60,000 bases of DNA from Tubiluchus corallicola (GCA_030141605.1 JAQGDQ010000079.1:250001-310000), one strand, 5' to 3'. Counted from the first letter of the stretch, positions 25,128-40,100 are shown. Numbers and translations: made by a program. Notes: generated by a model not told the origin, from the sequence alone.

Positions 25128-28100
25128 GTAAGTTTTTAAATTCCAGGTTGGAGCAGTCTCTTATAAGCCTAAATTGCATTTACAATGCACATGCTTGGGG
25201 CCCCAGAAGTGACTTAATGAGTGAATTTTTCAAAAAACCATGTGTCATAAAATAGTTAAGCTCCTGGATGATAAAAATAAAAAGTTACGTTGATGGTGAA
25301 CCTTACTACATTTATTTAATCCTTCCGTAATATTATCTTACCGCTTGATAACTCTGACTCTTGACATTCCTTACAATAAACTCTATGAAATGAAAACAGT
25401 CTACCTTTTTACAATTTAAATATTTTAAAAAGATATTGGCATTTTTGTGTATGCTCTTCAAGGTAAGTTTAGAAAGGCCTAAAATTGTTTCCACGACTAA
25501 ATATAAATTTTGATTGCTGTGAATTCGTCTAAATGCCTTTGAAAAAGACAACAGTGGTTGTACGTTGCTGGTAGAATGGGTCTCATTTTAAGGTCCTATT
25601 TTCAAAAGTTCCACATAAATTGGGCCATAATTATAGCAAAAAAGAAATAACTCATATTTTTAATTGTCAGTTAATTCCAGCAATGCATATGAGCTTAACT
25701 AGTTCTAAATTGGGAAAACGTCTAATTTCAGCCTAATTGTAACAATAATTAGGCAGACAATAAAAATAGTTCTGTTTCTGTCTAATCGCCTGGATAATAT
25801 TTTTATCATGCACCCGGCTGGGAATTTTATAAACAATTTTTGTATATTCATATACTTACTTGTCAGAAAAAAGCATATTTTTTAATTTAAAACATAAAAC
25901 GCAATGATTATTATAACATCATTCTTTCAGGAACGCAGGATGCGGTCATGTTTTTCCACAACTAACTTTCAGCCAGGGTTGCCATTTTGTATGATGCTCA
26001 CTGTATTCGAGGCTTAAAAGTATCAAATTTTCTGCCAAATTGGTGTATTAACGGCCGAGTAGTGTTGTCTCTTATACCATAATTATCAGAATATACACGT
26101 TCATGATACAAAAAAAGAGACTATACAATAATCGATCATTATACGATAATCTAGTAATGCGAAACTAAAAAACAAAGCTTGAAAAAACGTACATTGGAAA
26201 AAATTAAAACATTACTGCTAACCAGTGGGAAATAAACAAACTTTGATTTCAACTGATTTTAATATTCCACGATTCAGCTTTAACAAAGCTTTAAAATTTT
26301 TTTTTGAAATTTCAAAAAAATTTCCTCCCTCCCTACTGACATCTTTGGAGCTCATGAGATAAGACAGAAACAATTTTTTTTGTGGCCGGGATTATTCAGC
26401 AATGCTTCAGTGTACTCTGCTGCAGAGCCTGTGTCATTCGTTAAAGTGTGCATAGAAAATTTCCTTTTTTTGTAACAACAGCAAACTGCAGATTGCTATA
26501 ACCTCAGTTTGATAAGTGAACTTGGAATTTAAGTTCAAGTCTGCCTTTTTAGTGAATTCATTCATGTTGAAATGTAGGTAAAGTTCACAGGCTTTCAAAA
26601 AGGCGAACGAATTTGTCCCGTCACAGATGCAGAAATATGCAAGCTTCCATCTGGTTAGCACAGGTGGGCTTCACTGACTTTTTGATTTCATTCACTGTCC
26701 TTGTCGGTGTCAAGAATAAATGGACAAAAATAAATACTGACAGAAGCACATTATTCCAAGGTTGGCTTTATGGATGCATTTTTTATTTGCAATAAAGCAC
26801 AGTTAATATGGCAGAACCTTTGTCAAAAAAATACACTTCTGATTGTTAAGCTCATCAATATAATTAAAATAAAATAATTTCATTATTTGCAATTTTCTAT
26901 AGTCTTTTACCTAAGACATTTAAGCCAAATACATTTCACAGTCATTGCAAGTGCATTCTTCATTAAAATCTTGCATTTAACTTTTGCCATTTCTATTCTA
27001 TGCATTATTAAACGAAATTGCCAAGCTCTGCATTCCCTCCTCATTCACGAAGCTTACTGACATTCTTGTTGATTACTGATAGCTGATTACCCTCCCTGCC
27101 TATCAGAAAGGAATCCCCAATCTGCAAGTGTAATTACTACTGCCTAATCAAGTATGATGCCCTAATGATCATGTAAGCAAGCATCTAAGCTCTAATTTAG
27201 GGATACATGCTGGCAAAGGCGCTGAATGGAAATGGTTTGCGACTTTTCTGAAAGGTACTAAGAGTTCCTTTGGGTTGTTAGAAACTGTGGTAGTACAACG
27301 TTTATGGATACCATCATCTAAGTGATTGCGGCATGGAAATTTGTTGTTGAAAACCATTCATTATAAAGCTTTTATACGAAAGCCATAATATTTAAAACAA
27401 CTTTCCATTGTTCATCAGATGTTGGGGAACAGTTTTTAAGCTTTTCTAAACATTTTTCACGCTTTTGTTCAGCAGTTTCAGGGGGAAATTCTGAATTGAG
27501 ATTGTGTTATACGTGGTCAAGCATTTAAATGAAGTACCATGTGCCAGCAGATGCATTAACTATAATAACCGATGGTGCTCTGCCGGGCTATTAATCTCTT
27601 TGAATGTCTTCAACCCAGTCCCTCAGCATCTTTTATTCAACGTCCCTCCACTGCTTTAGAACTTCCCGTTTCATATGCACAAGCATATTCGTCGAGCCTG
27701 AAGCCAATTTGAATCTGATGACATGCCTATTCGGATGTTGCAGCTACACTGATTCGGGTAGCGACGAGTTTCTGAAGCCGCGATATTTGTCAAATTTGTG
27801 ATTCAGTGGAGTAAACATTCCCTGTGAGATTTATAATGAAAATTTCTTGAAGTGATGTAGTGTCTCACAAAGTCAAAGTGGATAAGGAAGAACTATTATT
27901 ACTAGGTTGTGGACACGGGCACACTTGCGACCAAGCACTGTCTGCTGGGTATTGAATATCATCAATAGCTTCATCAAATATTAAATGAAATTGTTTATGG
28001 TCCAGCATAACTGATAATTGAAGTATATCATACTTGATCGCAATTTCTCTTTGATGATAGTATCTGTTGCCAAGGTGCAGTGTTCACATGTATCATTTGC

Positions 28101-31100
28101 TGCTATTCATATACGAATCTATTGAAAGGCCAGGCTGTTTTATGTGATGTGACACTTGCAGTTTGTAAGTTCAGAGCTTTACATTATAAAGCGTGTTGCG
28201 TGTTACTACTTCTTTTTCAAAGAAAATTACCAAAAAGAGAAATTTTGGTCTTTTTATAGTCAGTAAAGGAAAAGTAGAATAACCGAGTATTTGAAAACAT
28301 TTTGAAATTTACTCAAAACTGCTAAATTTTGTGAAACTTCAGGTGTTTTATTTTTGGCCACTAGCTGTGGCACTCGATCAAATGTTTGAGTTTAGTTGAT
28401 TTTACATTTAACTAAATATGATTAGTTTCTAAGCTTTTGTGTAAGTCAGGTGTAACGCCTTTATGGCTATAAGAAGTTTGCTGAATTAACTGGGTATCTG
28501 TATCAGTTTGTCATCAGGAGGATGACTGTCAAACTGTAGGATCGTCTGTTGTCACTTGTACCAATTACTGACAAATTAACTCTGCTTATGCTAGCTTTGA
28601 TAAAACCGATGTTTAGATAAGCCATTTTTATCATACAGTTAATTATAAACATTATATGGAACATTCGCAGTTGCTCGGTATCCCCGTGTACTGCCTCTAC
28701 TTGTACTGCATGCCTCGCCAAGTACGGCAGCGTAGCTTTACACTTTTTAGTGAAGTTAAACATGCACCCTGGACTAGAGTTAAGAACTTGAATCAGTCTT
28801 TGGACTTTGGCTTTCAAGCGAAAGGCGGGTTACGCAGTTTTATTCTTTGGCGAACGTCTTTAATTATGGCTACTGATTTGTTTATATCATTGCAATATAG
28901 TTGCGCTGCTGGCAGTATGACACATGAGAAAGATGTGGACGCATTAATTGGACACATAGGTTTTTGTGAATGATCTAACGACTATGTTTATGAAATAATC
29001 ATGCAGTAATTTCGAAAACCTGTGATCATGATTGCAAACAAAACAACTTTCTTGGGAATGGATCTGTGAACGGTTTGGTTGTATTTCACTGTTGTTCTGA
29101 TTTTTAAATGCAGAAATATGGTTGCAGTACAAAGACGTAAAAATGAATTTTTAAAAAAATCTTATTAGTTTAATTTAATTGTGAACGGCACCTCATGATA
29201 GCTAAAATGAACCAAAGAAGAGCCTCCAAAACACGCATAGGTAAGGTACATTTTATATTCAGCGTTCGTTAATAATTTTTGCATGTCTAAATTAAAACAG
29301 CTGCAGCACTATTTTTTAGCATTATTTGTCAGCATTGGCACTTCTTACAACTGTTCGATCCAGGTCCAGTTGACCTGTTTTTTGGCATTCTGCATAAATA
29401 TGTAGAGATCGGCAGCGGGTGCTAACCCTTGCTTACCCGGCCCAGTCTCGAGATTCTTGCTGGCTGACAGCGGTTACAATATGTAATTTATAGACAAACT
29501 GGAAAAAACATAAAACGTGTACATGTTTAGTATGAATCTGTTAATGATTCCAGAAAATGTATAACTGCTATGTACTTACCAGAACCACAAGAACTTGTAA
29601 AGTAAACCACTGCAAAACATTCAACTATTTCATGCAAGAATATCAGTATTATGTCAAGACTGCTGGGTTACCCTTAGACCAAAATGCTGGCCGTCAACAA
29701 AAATGTCAATTGACACACAGACTTGTGAAATTATAGTTTTCACAAATCTCATTGCGATTATGTCTGTCAAGAATGGATAGTTTTTTTAGTTTTTTCATAA
29801 TTATACTGTAATAAAAATTACTCGCTTGGTATAAAATTTAGACAGGATCAGTCTAAAAGGGTAAAGTAAGCAATGACATGGATTCAAACAACCCTAAGAT
29901 ACCCTTGTGATCTCCTAAGTGCTTTGATTCAGCGACACTTTTGTCAAAGTCTTATTTGGCTTGAAGAAACTTATAATAATAAATCTGATTCTGAGCTGAA
30001 ACTATAGTTAGAAATGTAGTACGTACATGTTTACAAGATGTGCTAATCCTTAGCTTCGACGTCGTCCGTCTATGAGATGTGGACCTGTGGTTCTCTCATT
30101 AAAGTTGGTGTGGTTGCTGAGTGTACAACTGTGTATATCTTGATTCTTTGTTGCCGACGATGTTACAGACATTGAGGACGGCAGGTACTGAAGTTGCGGG
30201 TGTTCGTCATCAAGATAGTGGGCACTTATTTTACCAGCACATATTAAACGATCGCTGAAAAATGTAAAATATGCATGAAGCACTTTAAGTGATACAAGCA
30301 TCCTCATTTTTGATGAAGCTTCTTTTGGCTTTATAACGGTTTTCATTATTAATAGCATACATCGTTTTACTATTTACTATTTACCAGTACACATATCTAC
30401 AAGTGTTACATTTACACACAATTAGATATCTACTACAGTATATAATAACTAGTTTTATCTACAGCCAACAATTGAAATGAAATTAGGCGGAAACATTCTC
30501 GAGAAGCAGTCGCTGTTAGGCTGTTGTTCTTTTGACTAACTATAGTAGGTTCCCGAGATGACAACTCTTTAATGTAGTGTTTAAAAAATAGTATTGACCC
30601 ATTATTGTAAAATTTTATATCATAGTTGATTTTGGTTTGTAGCCTAAAATTCAACGCCTTTTTTCTGTAAATACACTTCTGCAGAAACATTTGTATGATC
30701 AACACCTTGGTATATGACAGTAATTTGTTTTGGGATGAAACGTGTTTTCTATTTCTATAATAACCTAATTTGGAAAACTTACATACAGAGATAGAATGAG
30801 AAACATTGTCAAGATAAGTTTGAACAGGTTGGAAAAAATAAGTGGGGTGATTATATATCACTGCATTTGGAGTTGACTGGACGACTACAGAAGTCAAAGA
30901 ATTACCTGATCATTGTCTAGATGTGCAGTGTTACAGACATATCCCACCAAATGCATGTAGTGTTGCATGCATACTCATACATGCATACATACATACACAT
31001 ACTCAATGACAGGCATGTTTCAGACTATGACGTTCAGTGACGTTTGAGTTATCCAAACCTGGACGTACTCAAGTTGAAGTCCGCTTCATCTGCGCCAGCT

Positions 31101-34100
31101 GGGGCATGTCTTTTTATAACATTCTAATACATAATTACTGACAGATTGAAATATTGTGAAAATTACTTACTGGTTTTGATTGCTCCCTTTGGGGCAAGTC
31201 GGACGGATAATTTTCCAATTACTAAGAAATACTGCAGCTGATAGCAGATTTTGTCAATTTATCTTGGGATTCTTATCTCCAAGAGTCTGCTTAGGGAATA
31301 ATAATACTAGGTAGTCTGGGTTTTATGGGCAACAGGCTATTAACTCTGATTGTGTGAGATCGTGTGAGATTTTTTTTAAATAAGGACGAACAAACTTTCA
31401 AATGTGCAGGAGTATTTATGTTTTTTGCAAATAATGTACTTTTCCTGGTGAACACTGCTTTATTTATAAAGCAAAAAAAGGATTTGCGCAAATTTGTGAA
31501 TTACCAACTGGTAAGAATGTGAATACTAAAATTTATTGTTGTTGTTGCATTCGTTGTATGGAGTGTGGTTATCATTTCCCCCTGACATTTTCTTTATACT
31601 TTAGTTTTAATTCTCATTTCTTTTTACTGATTGAGCTTTCAGTTCAATCAACTTGTATTCCGTAATTTAATTTAGCGCAAAATGAATGTAAATGAGTCAG
31701 TCGTGCGTATAATTCATCTTATTATATTTAATCACACGAGGTATTACAATTAAACGAACTAATTAACACAGAAGATTTCTTCATTAATTGCCATAGGATT
31801 GGTTTTAGTAGGCTATAACAATTTCTTTAGTGGCTATATTGCCTTTTGTAGTGTTAGTGAAGACGACAGCACAACGCGCATATGTACATGTATAATAGTT
31901 GTTCTAGCGCCTAGCTTTTTTCTGTGGGATAATTATATTCTGTTGTGAATGTGTAAGCATTGTGACATTTGCTCTTCTTAGTAAGGTCAATCTAATGGAA
32001 AAGATGGCCCTATCCCTAAAGAATTGCAAGAAAACAATGAGCATTTGTAAAATAAGATTATGATAGCTTGTTCAACATAGGATTGGAAAAAGTCCGAAAA
32101 GCAGCAGCAGTTTTTGACAATAGAACCGCTTTTTTGAATTTTTTTTAATGAGTTCTCAATTAAACTTACTTTTATGGATTGGCAGTAGCGACAACCCTTT
32201 CACAAAGATATAGTAAGTTGATTCTGTCTTCCATTTTATCCAAATGCAGCCATTGTATCCTGATGGGAAATTAATAGCAGGGTTGCTCTTATGAAAACAG
32301 CACAGTGATTTCCTGCTTCGCTAGTGACCATTTATCCTGGATGCTTTGTGTAATTACTGAAGCCACTGGTTTCCTGTAAAACTGTGATGTGAAGGTTTAG
32401 AAAAGAGAAAAATTAATTGAAGCCAATAATGATTGAAAATTTTGCTTCTTTGCACAGAACACAATGCACTCTAAAGAAGATGTCCAGAATGAACATGTCC
32501 TGAAATGTAATAGCATAGGCGTACTGATACTAAAGTGATAACATACTAATAGTATTCATTCCACTCTATTCAATAATGACATACTGCTCAGGTTGTGTCA
32601 TTATTGAAAAAGAGATTTGATCAGATCAGACGAATTAGCAGTCATTTGCAGTTTTTCATTACCAATTGTAAAAATGGAATCTTTGCATGAATAGTTTATT
32701 GTCTAGCAGAAACAGCCAATTATTACCAGTGCACCACAGAGAAACTAACTTCTCAGGCTCAGTAATTTACTGTGTACAGTAAGATACTAAAAGTCTGTGT
32801 AAGGTTAAAGGTTTATACCAAATCACGAGTCGAAATGCTCTTCCAGTTAATTTATTTTAAGTGACATGTGAGCAAAATCAAATTTGAATTTGAAAAATAT
32901 ATTTCTTTATCGAGAAAACATATAAATGTCTCTTCGCTTGTTTCTTTAATATTTGCCTTTGACAGGGTTGTCTAATAGTGTCTCACCTTCGTCTGACATG
33001 TATGTACATATTCTGTAATGTTTTTGTATCATGGCATTTATGTTGTATCATTGTAGCAGCGTATTATATTTTTGCGAAAAGTGCTAAAATTATGACGTGG
33101 CAGTGCAAAGAGGGGTTCATTTGAATTTTGGCCTTTGGTACAAACGTTATAGTGTCTTCATTCTATTTGTGCAAACTTAAATGAATTGAACTCGTAGACT
33201 GTATTTGCTGTGCCATCATTCCAGCCACAAGTATTAAATTACTAATGGTGTATGATCGTGTATCTGTAAAGATTTAATAACGTTTTGACGCTGTTACCCA
33301 GAATTCTAGTCATCTCTGGGTCAGCTACTGTTGTGTGTGCTTGACGATAGTATTTCTCAGTTCACAACTAGATCCAACCAGATGAATTTTATGAGGTGAC
33401 GTATGAAATAGCCTGGTCGCAAGAGTGTTTAGAAGCTCCTTTCTTCCAATCCGTTCTTCCTAACACTAAATGATCCAAACCTTCATCAAGCAATGCAGCA
33501 AACCTGCGGCTGCCTATCATAAGCCGGCCATTGTGAAGGATAGTCGAGTGACTTACGCTACACCTGCTAGTTTCTCAATTATAGCCTGTTATAATATACA
33601 TCTGCCAACTACATAATGATGAAAAGCAATTAGCTTTCAATGATTGTCTATGGTCATTTCTGCTTCTGAAAACCTGAGGTGCAAGCCTGCGAAGTGACAT
33701 TCCGTTACACTATTTCCAGTGTTCTTGCATTTTGATCATTTGGTAAGTTTTTTTTGAGATAGGTATTCGTTACTAGGAAGTTCAAGATGTACCATGCTGA
33801 ATCAGAACACCATGAGTCTGTACCACGCACGTACACATTGAATTAACCATTTGTTTCACAAAAGGGCCCGTCTGTTGAGACAGTGTATGGTATCTCAGCT
33901 TAAATCTTATTCACTGATAAGGTTCTTTTACACTACAAAGTATTATCGCAATTCATAAATCTGGAAGTGTAAGTAAAATTACCATTACATAAAATTTGTG
34001 CTTATACATTGTGTGCATAAATGAGGAGCAATCTATTTTGCAAATTACCGTTATGCATGTAACTGGTTCATATATTCACCCTATTTACTGAACTGCCTTG

Positions 34101-37100
34101 CACTTACACTGTGGAATAGTCAACACATGCCGCCTATAAATTTGAACAGATCGAGTTATTGCCATTAATATTGACCAAACCATCCACTTGCCGTGCTAGG
34201 TAATGGAATCCCATACTTGACATTTGGTTTTTATAATGTCACACAAGATTGCAGAACTGTTGAATGTCTTTCAGATGCTGCTGATAGTTTTATGCCGTGT
34301 AGCTTTTATATCAGAACAACAAAGAAGTCTATCAGAATTGGTGGCAGTTACTTTGTAGCTAACGTGTCACCAAGCTTTAAAATAAAAGTGCTGTTAGGGT
34401 GATGAAAACGTGAAGAATGACTCAAAAAGTTTCGTTTGGATAGGAAAGTTTTGATATATTTGCAGACGTTTTGAACTCACTGCAGAATGGTGTAGATTCG
34501 CGTTTTGTATTTCAGTTGACAATTTGTTTTTGAAATAATTACACCTATAGTTCTTTCTGTGAATGAAGCTTTGTTTTAACGCACAGGGAACCTCTCCACT
34601 TACGCAAAGCTTAAAAAATTCGTCCTGAAATTTTATACCACTTACGTACTGACTTTTTACATACAGGACTTGCGTCGGCAATAACGCTGTATAGAACTTG
34701 TAAATTTAAACTCGCGAAACGACCGTTAGGCGCAGCCATTTTAATGGTAGGTCGTTTGAAACAAGTTTAGATAACATTGTGCGAAGTTTGAAAAAATAAT
34801 AAGAGCTTACATAGCATACATATTACTAACTAAGTAAAATTTTAGATTACTGTATCTTGTCAACAAGATTAAAAATACATTTTTGGTTAGTGAGTGGTGC
34901 ACCCTGGAGGGTTATCCAGCAACATTTTACCAATTATCATAAACATTTTAAATTATTATTTCGAATTACATAAGTCTTTCCAGCAGGTAAGCGAAATGCT
35001 AAGTAATATAAATTTGCTTGGAAAGTTTTCTGAGACATAATTTAACATTGCCTTTTCTTCCCCTGATTTACGTTTGCGCATGTGACGTAATGTAATGAAA
35101 TTCGGAACGGTATTGCGGGAAATTTAAAATGCAAACAAACGAATGCATAAAATTGCTGTAAAGTAATATAATTTTTTAACGCGATTTTTCTGAAACCTGC
35201 TTCGTGTGCCCCTTTTCTGGTCTTTTAAATAAACCAGTCAGGCAAGCATGCCCATTTCATATGATGCTGTGTAAGAGAGAGCATGTCCAGCACTCCAACT
35301 GAACGATATGCAATAGTTTATCAAGCAATCGCCAAGTTGCAGGCAGCACTGCATGCATTAGGCTTTTGTTTCTGTCTAGCATAGTTCTAGAAAATAGGGC
35401 AGAGCACAGCACCTGCACATAACTGTAGCAAAGGTGAATTTAGCTACAAAGGTTAGTCCTCCCACTATGAATTTTATGTTGTTCTATAAAATCGGTTATG
35501 TCATTTTCACAATGAGTATGAAAAATCATATTTGTTCATACAGGTTCCCAAGCACAATAATAGACCAAACCACATTTCCAAATCGACATCATCCACTAGC
35601 TTTCATTGAGCAAATAGTGAGCGTTTGCTAAATCGACGTGTTTCCTATAACTGGAGCCAGACTTGTATCTTGCACATTGCCGAACAACCTGAACAACCAT
35701 AAGTATCCATCTACAGTTTACAGTAGATGTTATATTGTTACAGATACAGTACCTTCTTTTTGTCCTGTATTAAATGCTATGAAAGACAGCAGTTTTAACC
35801 AGGGTCATAAATTAATTTTCGTTTATTTTATTTCTAGTCAGTAGCATGGATGTGCCAAATCCAGCACAGGTAAATGCCATGGGGACTCCAACACCAGCTC
35901 TCCAAATACCACTGCCATCTGCTGGACAAACTCGGAAACTTTCAGGGCCTCAACAGGATCCGAGTACAACAGCTGTGACTCCAACAGGTATTAACATTTG
36001 TTCCAATTGGAATTTACAATTGCAAGTGCATGTGTTTACAATTGTACAACCCAAAGAGGAATTCAAGTATAGGAATTATTTCAAAGATGGAAATTTCTCT
36101 GGGATTCTTCGATGCCTTTTCTGTATTTTTGGAGCTGTGAAATGCATAGTTGTGACTGCATATTTGTTTCAGAAAATTAATTCTGGATGGGAAATCCTGC
36201 TCCGTTTTTCCCTAAAAATCCAGTCTTCAAAATAGTTTCTGTTTTACATTGAAGTTTTTTATTTGTTTGTTTTTATTTGAATGTGGGTATGTGAAAGTGT
36301 AAGAAGTAACAGTTTGTGCTTCTGTGTGCTTCCTCATTTTTTGTCTGCCTGTCTGTCTGTCTCCCTCTCTTTATTTCTTTACCCTTAACCTATTGCTGTT
36401 AATATGAGCAAATAGGAAATGGGTGCAGTTCTGAATTTAAAAAATATATTTTTAACCGTTTTGCATTTGTTGTATTAGTATTGATTGGCTGGGTTTACGG
36501 TTGCACTACTACATTATGAATGACTGCAGTATAATAATGGATAAAATATAGCCTTGTTAAATAAAATCTGCCTAAATAGCATTTAATGATTTCTTTAATA
36601 TGCTAATACTAACTATAGATTTCTAAATAGCTAGTCTAAAAGTATTAATATAATGCTTACTCCTCCTAATATGGTGATGGCTTTTGGCGGTTCTTTTCTG
36701 ACTCCTTTCTTCACTGATTTTATTGCAGAACTAACACAGTCTCGCATGAGGCATCTCTTGCAGCAAACTTCACAGAATGATCAAGCCATACCCTTCTCCC
36801 TCAATCTCAATCTAACAGGTGGGTACATTGCATTCTGCTTCAGTTTTTTCCTGCATTCTTCCCTTTTGTTTTACTGCTACTGTAAGAAGCTCTCTCCCAG
36901 TTATATTTTTTGTCTTTTTTTTATTTTTATAATTATGTTCATGTTGTGTCTGCTGAATGTGGCTTCTTGATTTTTCTTCATGTTCATTTTTTTCCTTCTG
37001 TTTTCATGCCAAAGAATTCGTGCTTGGTAGTCTGTTTTTTCCTTTTTTAGCCTTTTGCTATGTTCAGGCTGGTTTAGTTTTTAGAAACTACACATCCCGA

Positions 37101-40100
37101 AAACAACATTAATTTTGCATTCCCGTATTTTCAAAGTATTTTATTTCTGCCGGTAGATGGAGCAGTGCGACTGGATTCTCCATTTATGCAGTAATAAATC
37201 GGCATTCTAGGATTCAATGAGTACTGTCATAAATATTACGAAGTAATTATACAGACGTGAATAAAAATAGGTTCTCTGGGATTCACTACACCGTAGAGAC
37301 TGTAATAATACCACGTGGTAACTTAAAGGGTCTCTGTTATAAGTGTCCTAATCGGTGTGCTTAAATGGATGGTTCTTGGGATGGGGAGAATAGCTGTGCG
37401 ATCCTGGTGTGAGGATAGCAACTGACATTAAGCGTTGCAAAGCCTAGTCAGTAAATGGATGGGTCATTGCCAGCAAAACAACGTTTTGCCCATTTCATTT
37501 ATCTCATTGAGAAAGGCTGTTTCACAAGTATGAATTTACAAGTAGCTAAGAACCTCTCTGGTTCAGTGTGTCACTATGTAGGATTATACTTGAAGATGAA
37601 CAAGGTTAAGTTCTACAACAACCATTCTACATTAAGTAGGTTGTATCGTTGGTACCATTGACTACCAGATGCCAACTTGTAGAATGCCGATAAAGAGTTA
37701 AGTAACTAAAAGTAAAACACTTTCAAAAAACAAGTTGAAGAAACAGCCAGAAATCTAGAATCTGTATAGTAACTTAATTTTCCAGTTAAGACAAAAAATG
37801 AAACCTATTTTTTTATTTTGTACTGCACTGCACTACAGTAAACATAAACTATAAAAGCATTTTGTTTAAGATATCGCACTAGTGAGTTTTGTTTTGATAT
37901 GGTATCTCCAAATAGACAATGCTTTTCAAAAGCTTTGGTGCAAGAGCTATGGGCTCAATTTGCATATATGTTTTGCATTTACATAAAGAATTAGAGAATT
38001 AGAAGATATGGTTTAATATTATTAATGTCTTATTTCAACTGAGCTACGCAAAAGGTGTAAGAGATTATAAAATTTCACCTTGCACTAATTACACTAACTG
38101 TATATCTATATTTGTGGCGCATTAATAGCTAATTACTAATTACTAGCTATTTTGTTTACTTGTATCACCAATTAACTAATTTGTTTCCACTAGAACAGCT
38201 CACAGTGTTTTTCTAAATACTCAAGAACTACTATTGTAGTTGTCTGTGAATGTAGTAATTTTTATAACGGGTTTATTAGCTCGGAAACTTGCATGCTGCA
38301 AATTCTCTATTGACTGCAAACTCTCTGCTGTTTTGAGGTTAATTACACGTAGCTTGTAAACTATTCAGCGAGAACACCTGCTCTGTTCCCTGCAGTATTA
38401 CCTTGCAAATGAATTAGCTTACTGAAATGAGCTGAAACTGGCTTCAAGTTTATTTCACGTTTATACAACACAATACTGACTAACATTTTTAAAGAATTAT
38501 AGTTGATTAGTGTTTCATATTCATGTAGATATCACAAGGCCTGACGCTTTGTATTAATAGGTACAGTAACTTTAATGAAATTTAAGTCAGGTAATAAGGC
38601 AGGTCAGGTCCTACCATCTCTTGCTGTTAAATTTATGCATACGTGATTGTTGTTTTTTACGTCATGTGCGTCATAGCTATGATGCGTAATTATCGGTTTG
38701 CGTCTCTTTGCGATTTTTTATTGCTTGCTTACCAGAAAAATGTAAAAGAATTAACCATGACAGTTGCTCATTGATGACAAGCCTTTGCTGGCAGGTGATA
38801 TCTCAGTAATTCGTAAATTATCCTGATTTTCCTCTAATCGCGTAAATCAAGATGAAGGTGACGAAGAAGGACCGTAAATCCAGGCAAAAATGGTACATTT
38901 GATTTTACCTATTTAAAGTCAAACCGGCCTCAGCAGCATCTTTTTTACTTCCTTCGCAGATACCTTTTTTGTCAGAGAGACGTTAGTGTGTTGTAATTTT
39001 TACGTTCATGGCGGATATTTGTATAGAAACTCATTCGTTATTAAAGTTTTGCATTGCTCTTTAATTTAAGCAAAATGAAATCGGTGCAGTTTTACGTTTA
39101 TAAGCTAACATTAATTTATTTCAAATCCATTTCCCGGAAAACGAATAACTTGACCTTGAACAAACTTGTTATTCTGTTGTTGTAATATTAAATGTGTTGT
39201 GCACATCGTGATACTGAGGAACCAAATTATTTAAAATTGGATTGTTCATTGTTAGATCGTGTATTTTTGATATGCACTCATTGACTAACTTACACACAAA
39301 TTACAGAATTAAAAATTTAATGATCAGCCTATCTGTGTGTTCGTTTTTATTAACAACTTGCTACTAGAAATTTAAATATTTTTAGTACTCTAAAATATCT
39401 TAATTAAAGGACAAGAAAAGGGACACATGAAGTAGGTTATGTGCCGAGCTGCTACTTACAGCACTCGTTTTTTACACGAGTTTTCGTGTCTGTGAATTTT
39501 CTACCACAAAATTGTTCCCTGAAAGCTACAACCTCAACAACCATGAACCTTCCTTTGGGGTGACTTCGGTAAAAAAAATAGATTTAGTAGTTTGGAGTTT
39601 CTGATAAAGAGAGAGCATAACGGGATTTCATTTGAAACAGTTTCTTTAAGCAATTTGATATTTTAAGGGCGTAAAGCTACTTGTTTGTTTGTATTGCTTG
39701 CCAAGTTGCATGCATGTCAAGTTACACATTTGCTTTCCAAATTCGTAAGATCATGAGACAGGTAAATTTCGATTAGCCACTTCATTTCAGCTCGTTTAGT
39801 ATAATGTTAATAATTGAATTTACAGTGACAGTGTGATAAGTCGTGGCAGATATAATTATATTACTATACAGCATGTGACTATGTGTGTGAAGTATTTACA
39901 AACATTAAAAAATATTTACACCGCGCAACATTGCTGCTTCTGCAAAAAGTTGCTGTGCCGTTTCTAGTGATTACATAAAAAGAAGAGCGTTCAAACCAGC
40001 TTCTAAAAAAAGTGACCATTCTAGTAGTTTTGCTGTGTGCATTAGTACGTGCGTATAGATATTATGGTCATTGGATTCCTTTAAACTGCATATTTACCAG

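Larger units (their letters stand above)
25128..35837. other. ORP8 intron 1 (10.7 kb)
   Basis: Large AT-rich intron. It holds segmental copy B (34622-35055) and a coding-like minus-strand segment (30050-30254, perhaps joined to 31171-31221). Positions 26400-29000 contain short open frames on both strands (for example 28503-28817) that I could not assign and that may be eroded elements. Confidence 0.6.

Noticed and set aside
26400-29000. Several mid-size frames on both strands suggestive of decayed elements
   Set aside because: Fragments such as KREVLKQWRDVE look protein-like but are broken by stops and match no family I can name.
29330-29480. tRNA-like B-box GTTCGATCC
   Set aside because: No A-box at the right distance and no cloverleaf could be folded.
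30433-30897. 154-residue minus-strand open frame
   Set aside because: Lys/Asn/Ile/Tyr-rich composition as expected for a chance frame in AT-rich DNA; no motif recognised and no clear splice borders.
30903-30957. Coding-like MHLVGYVCNTAHLDND before a GTAATT donor on the minus strand
   Set aside because: Ends in phase 0 while the nearby coding-like exon at 30254 needs phase 2, so the two cannot be joined directly. No other support.
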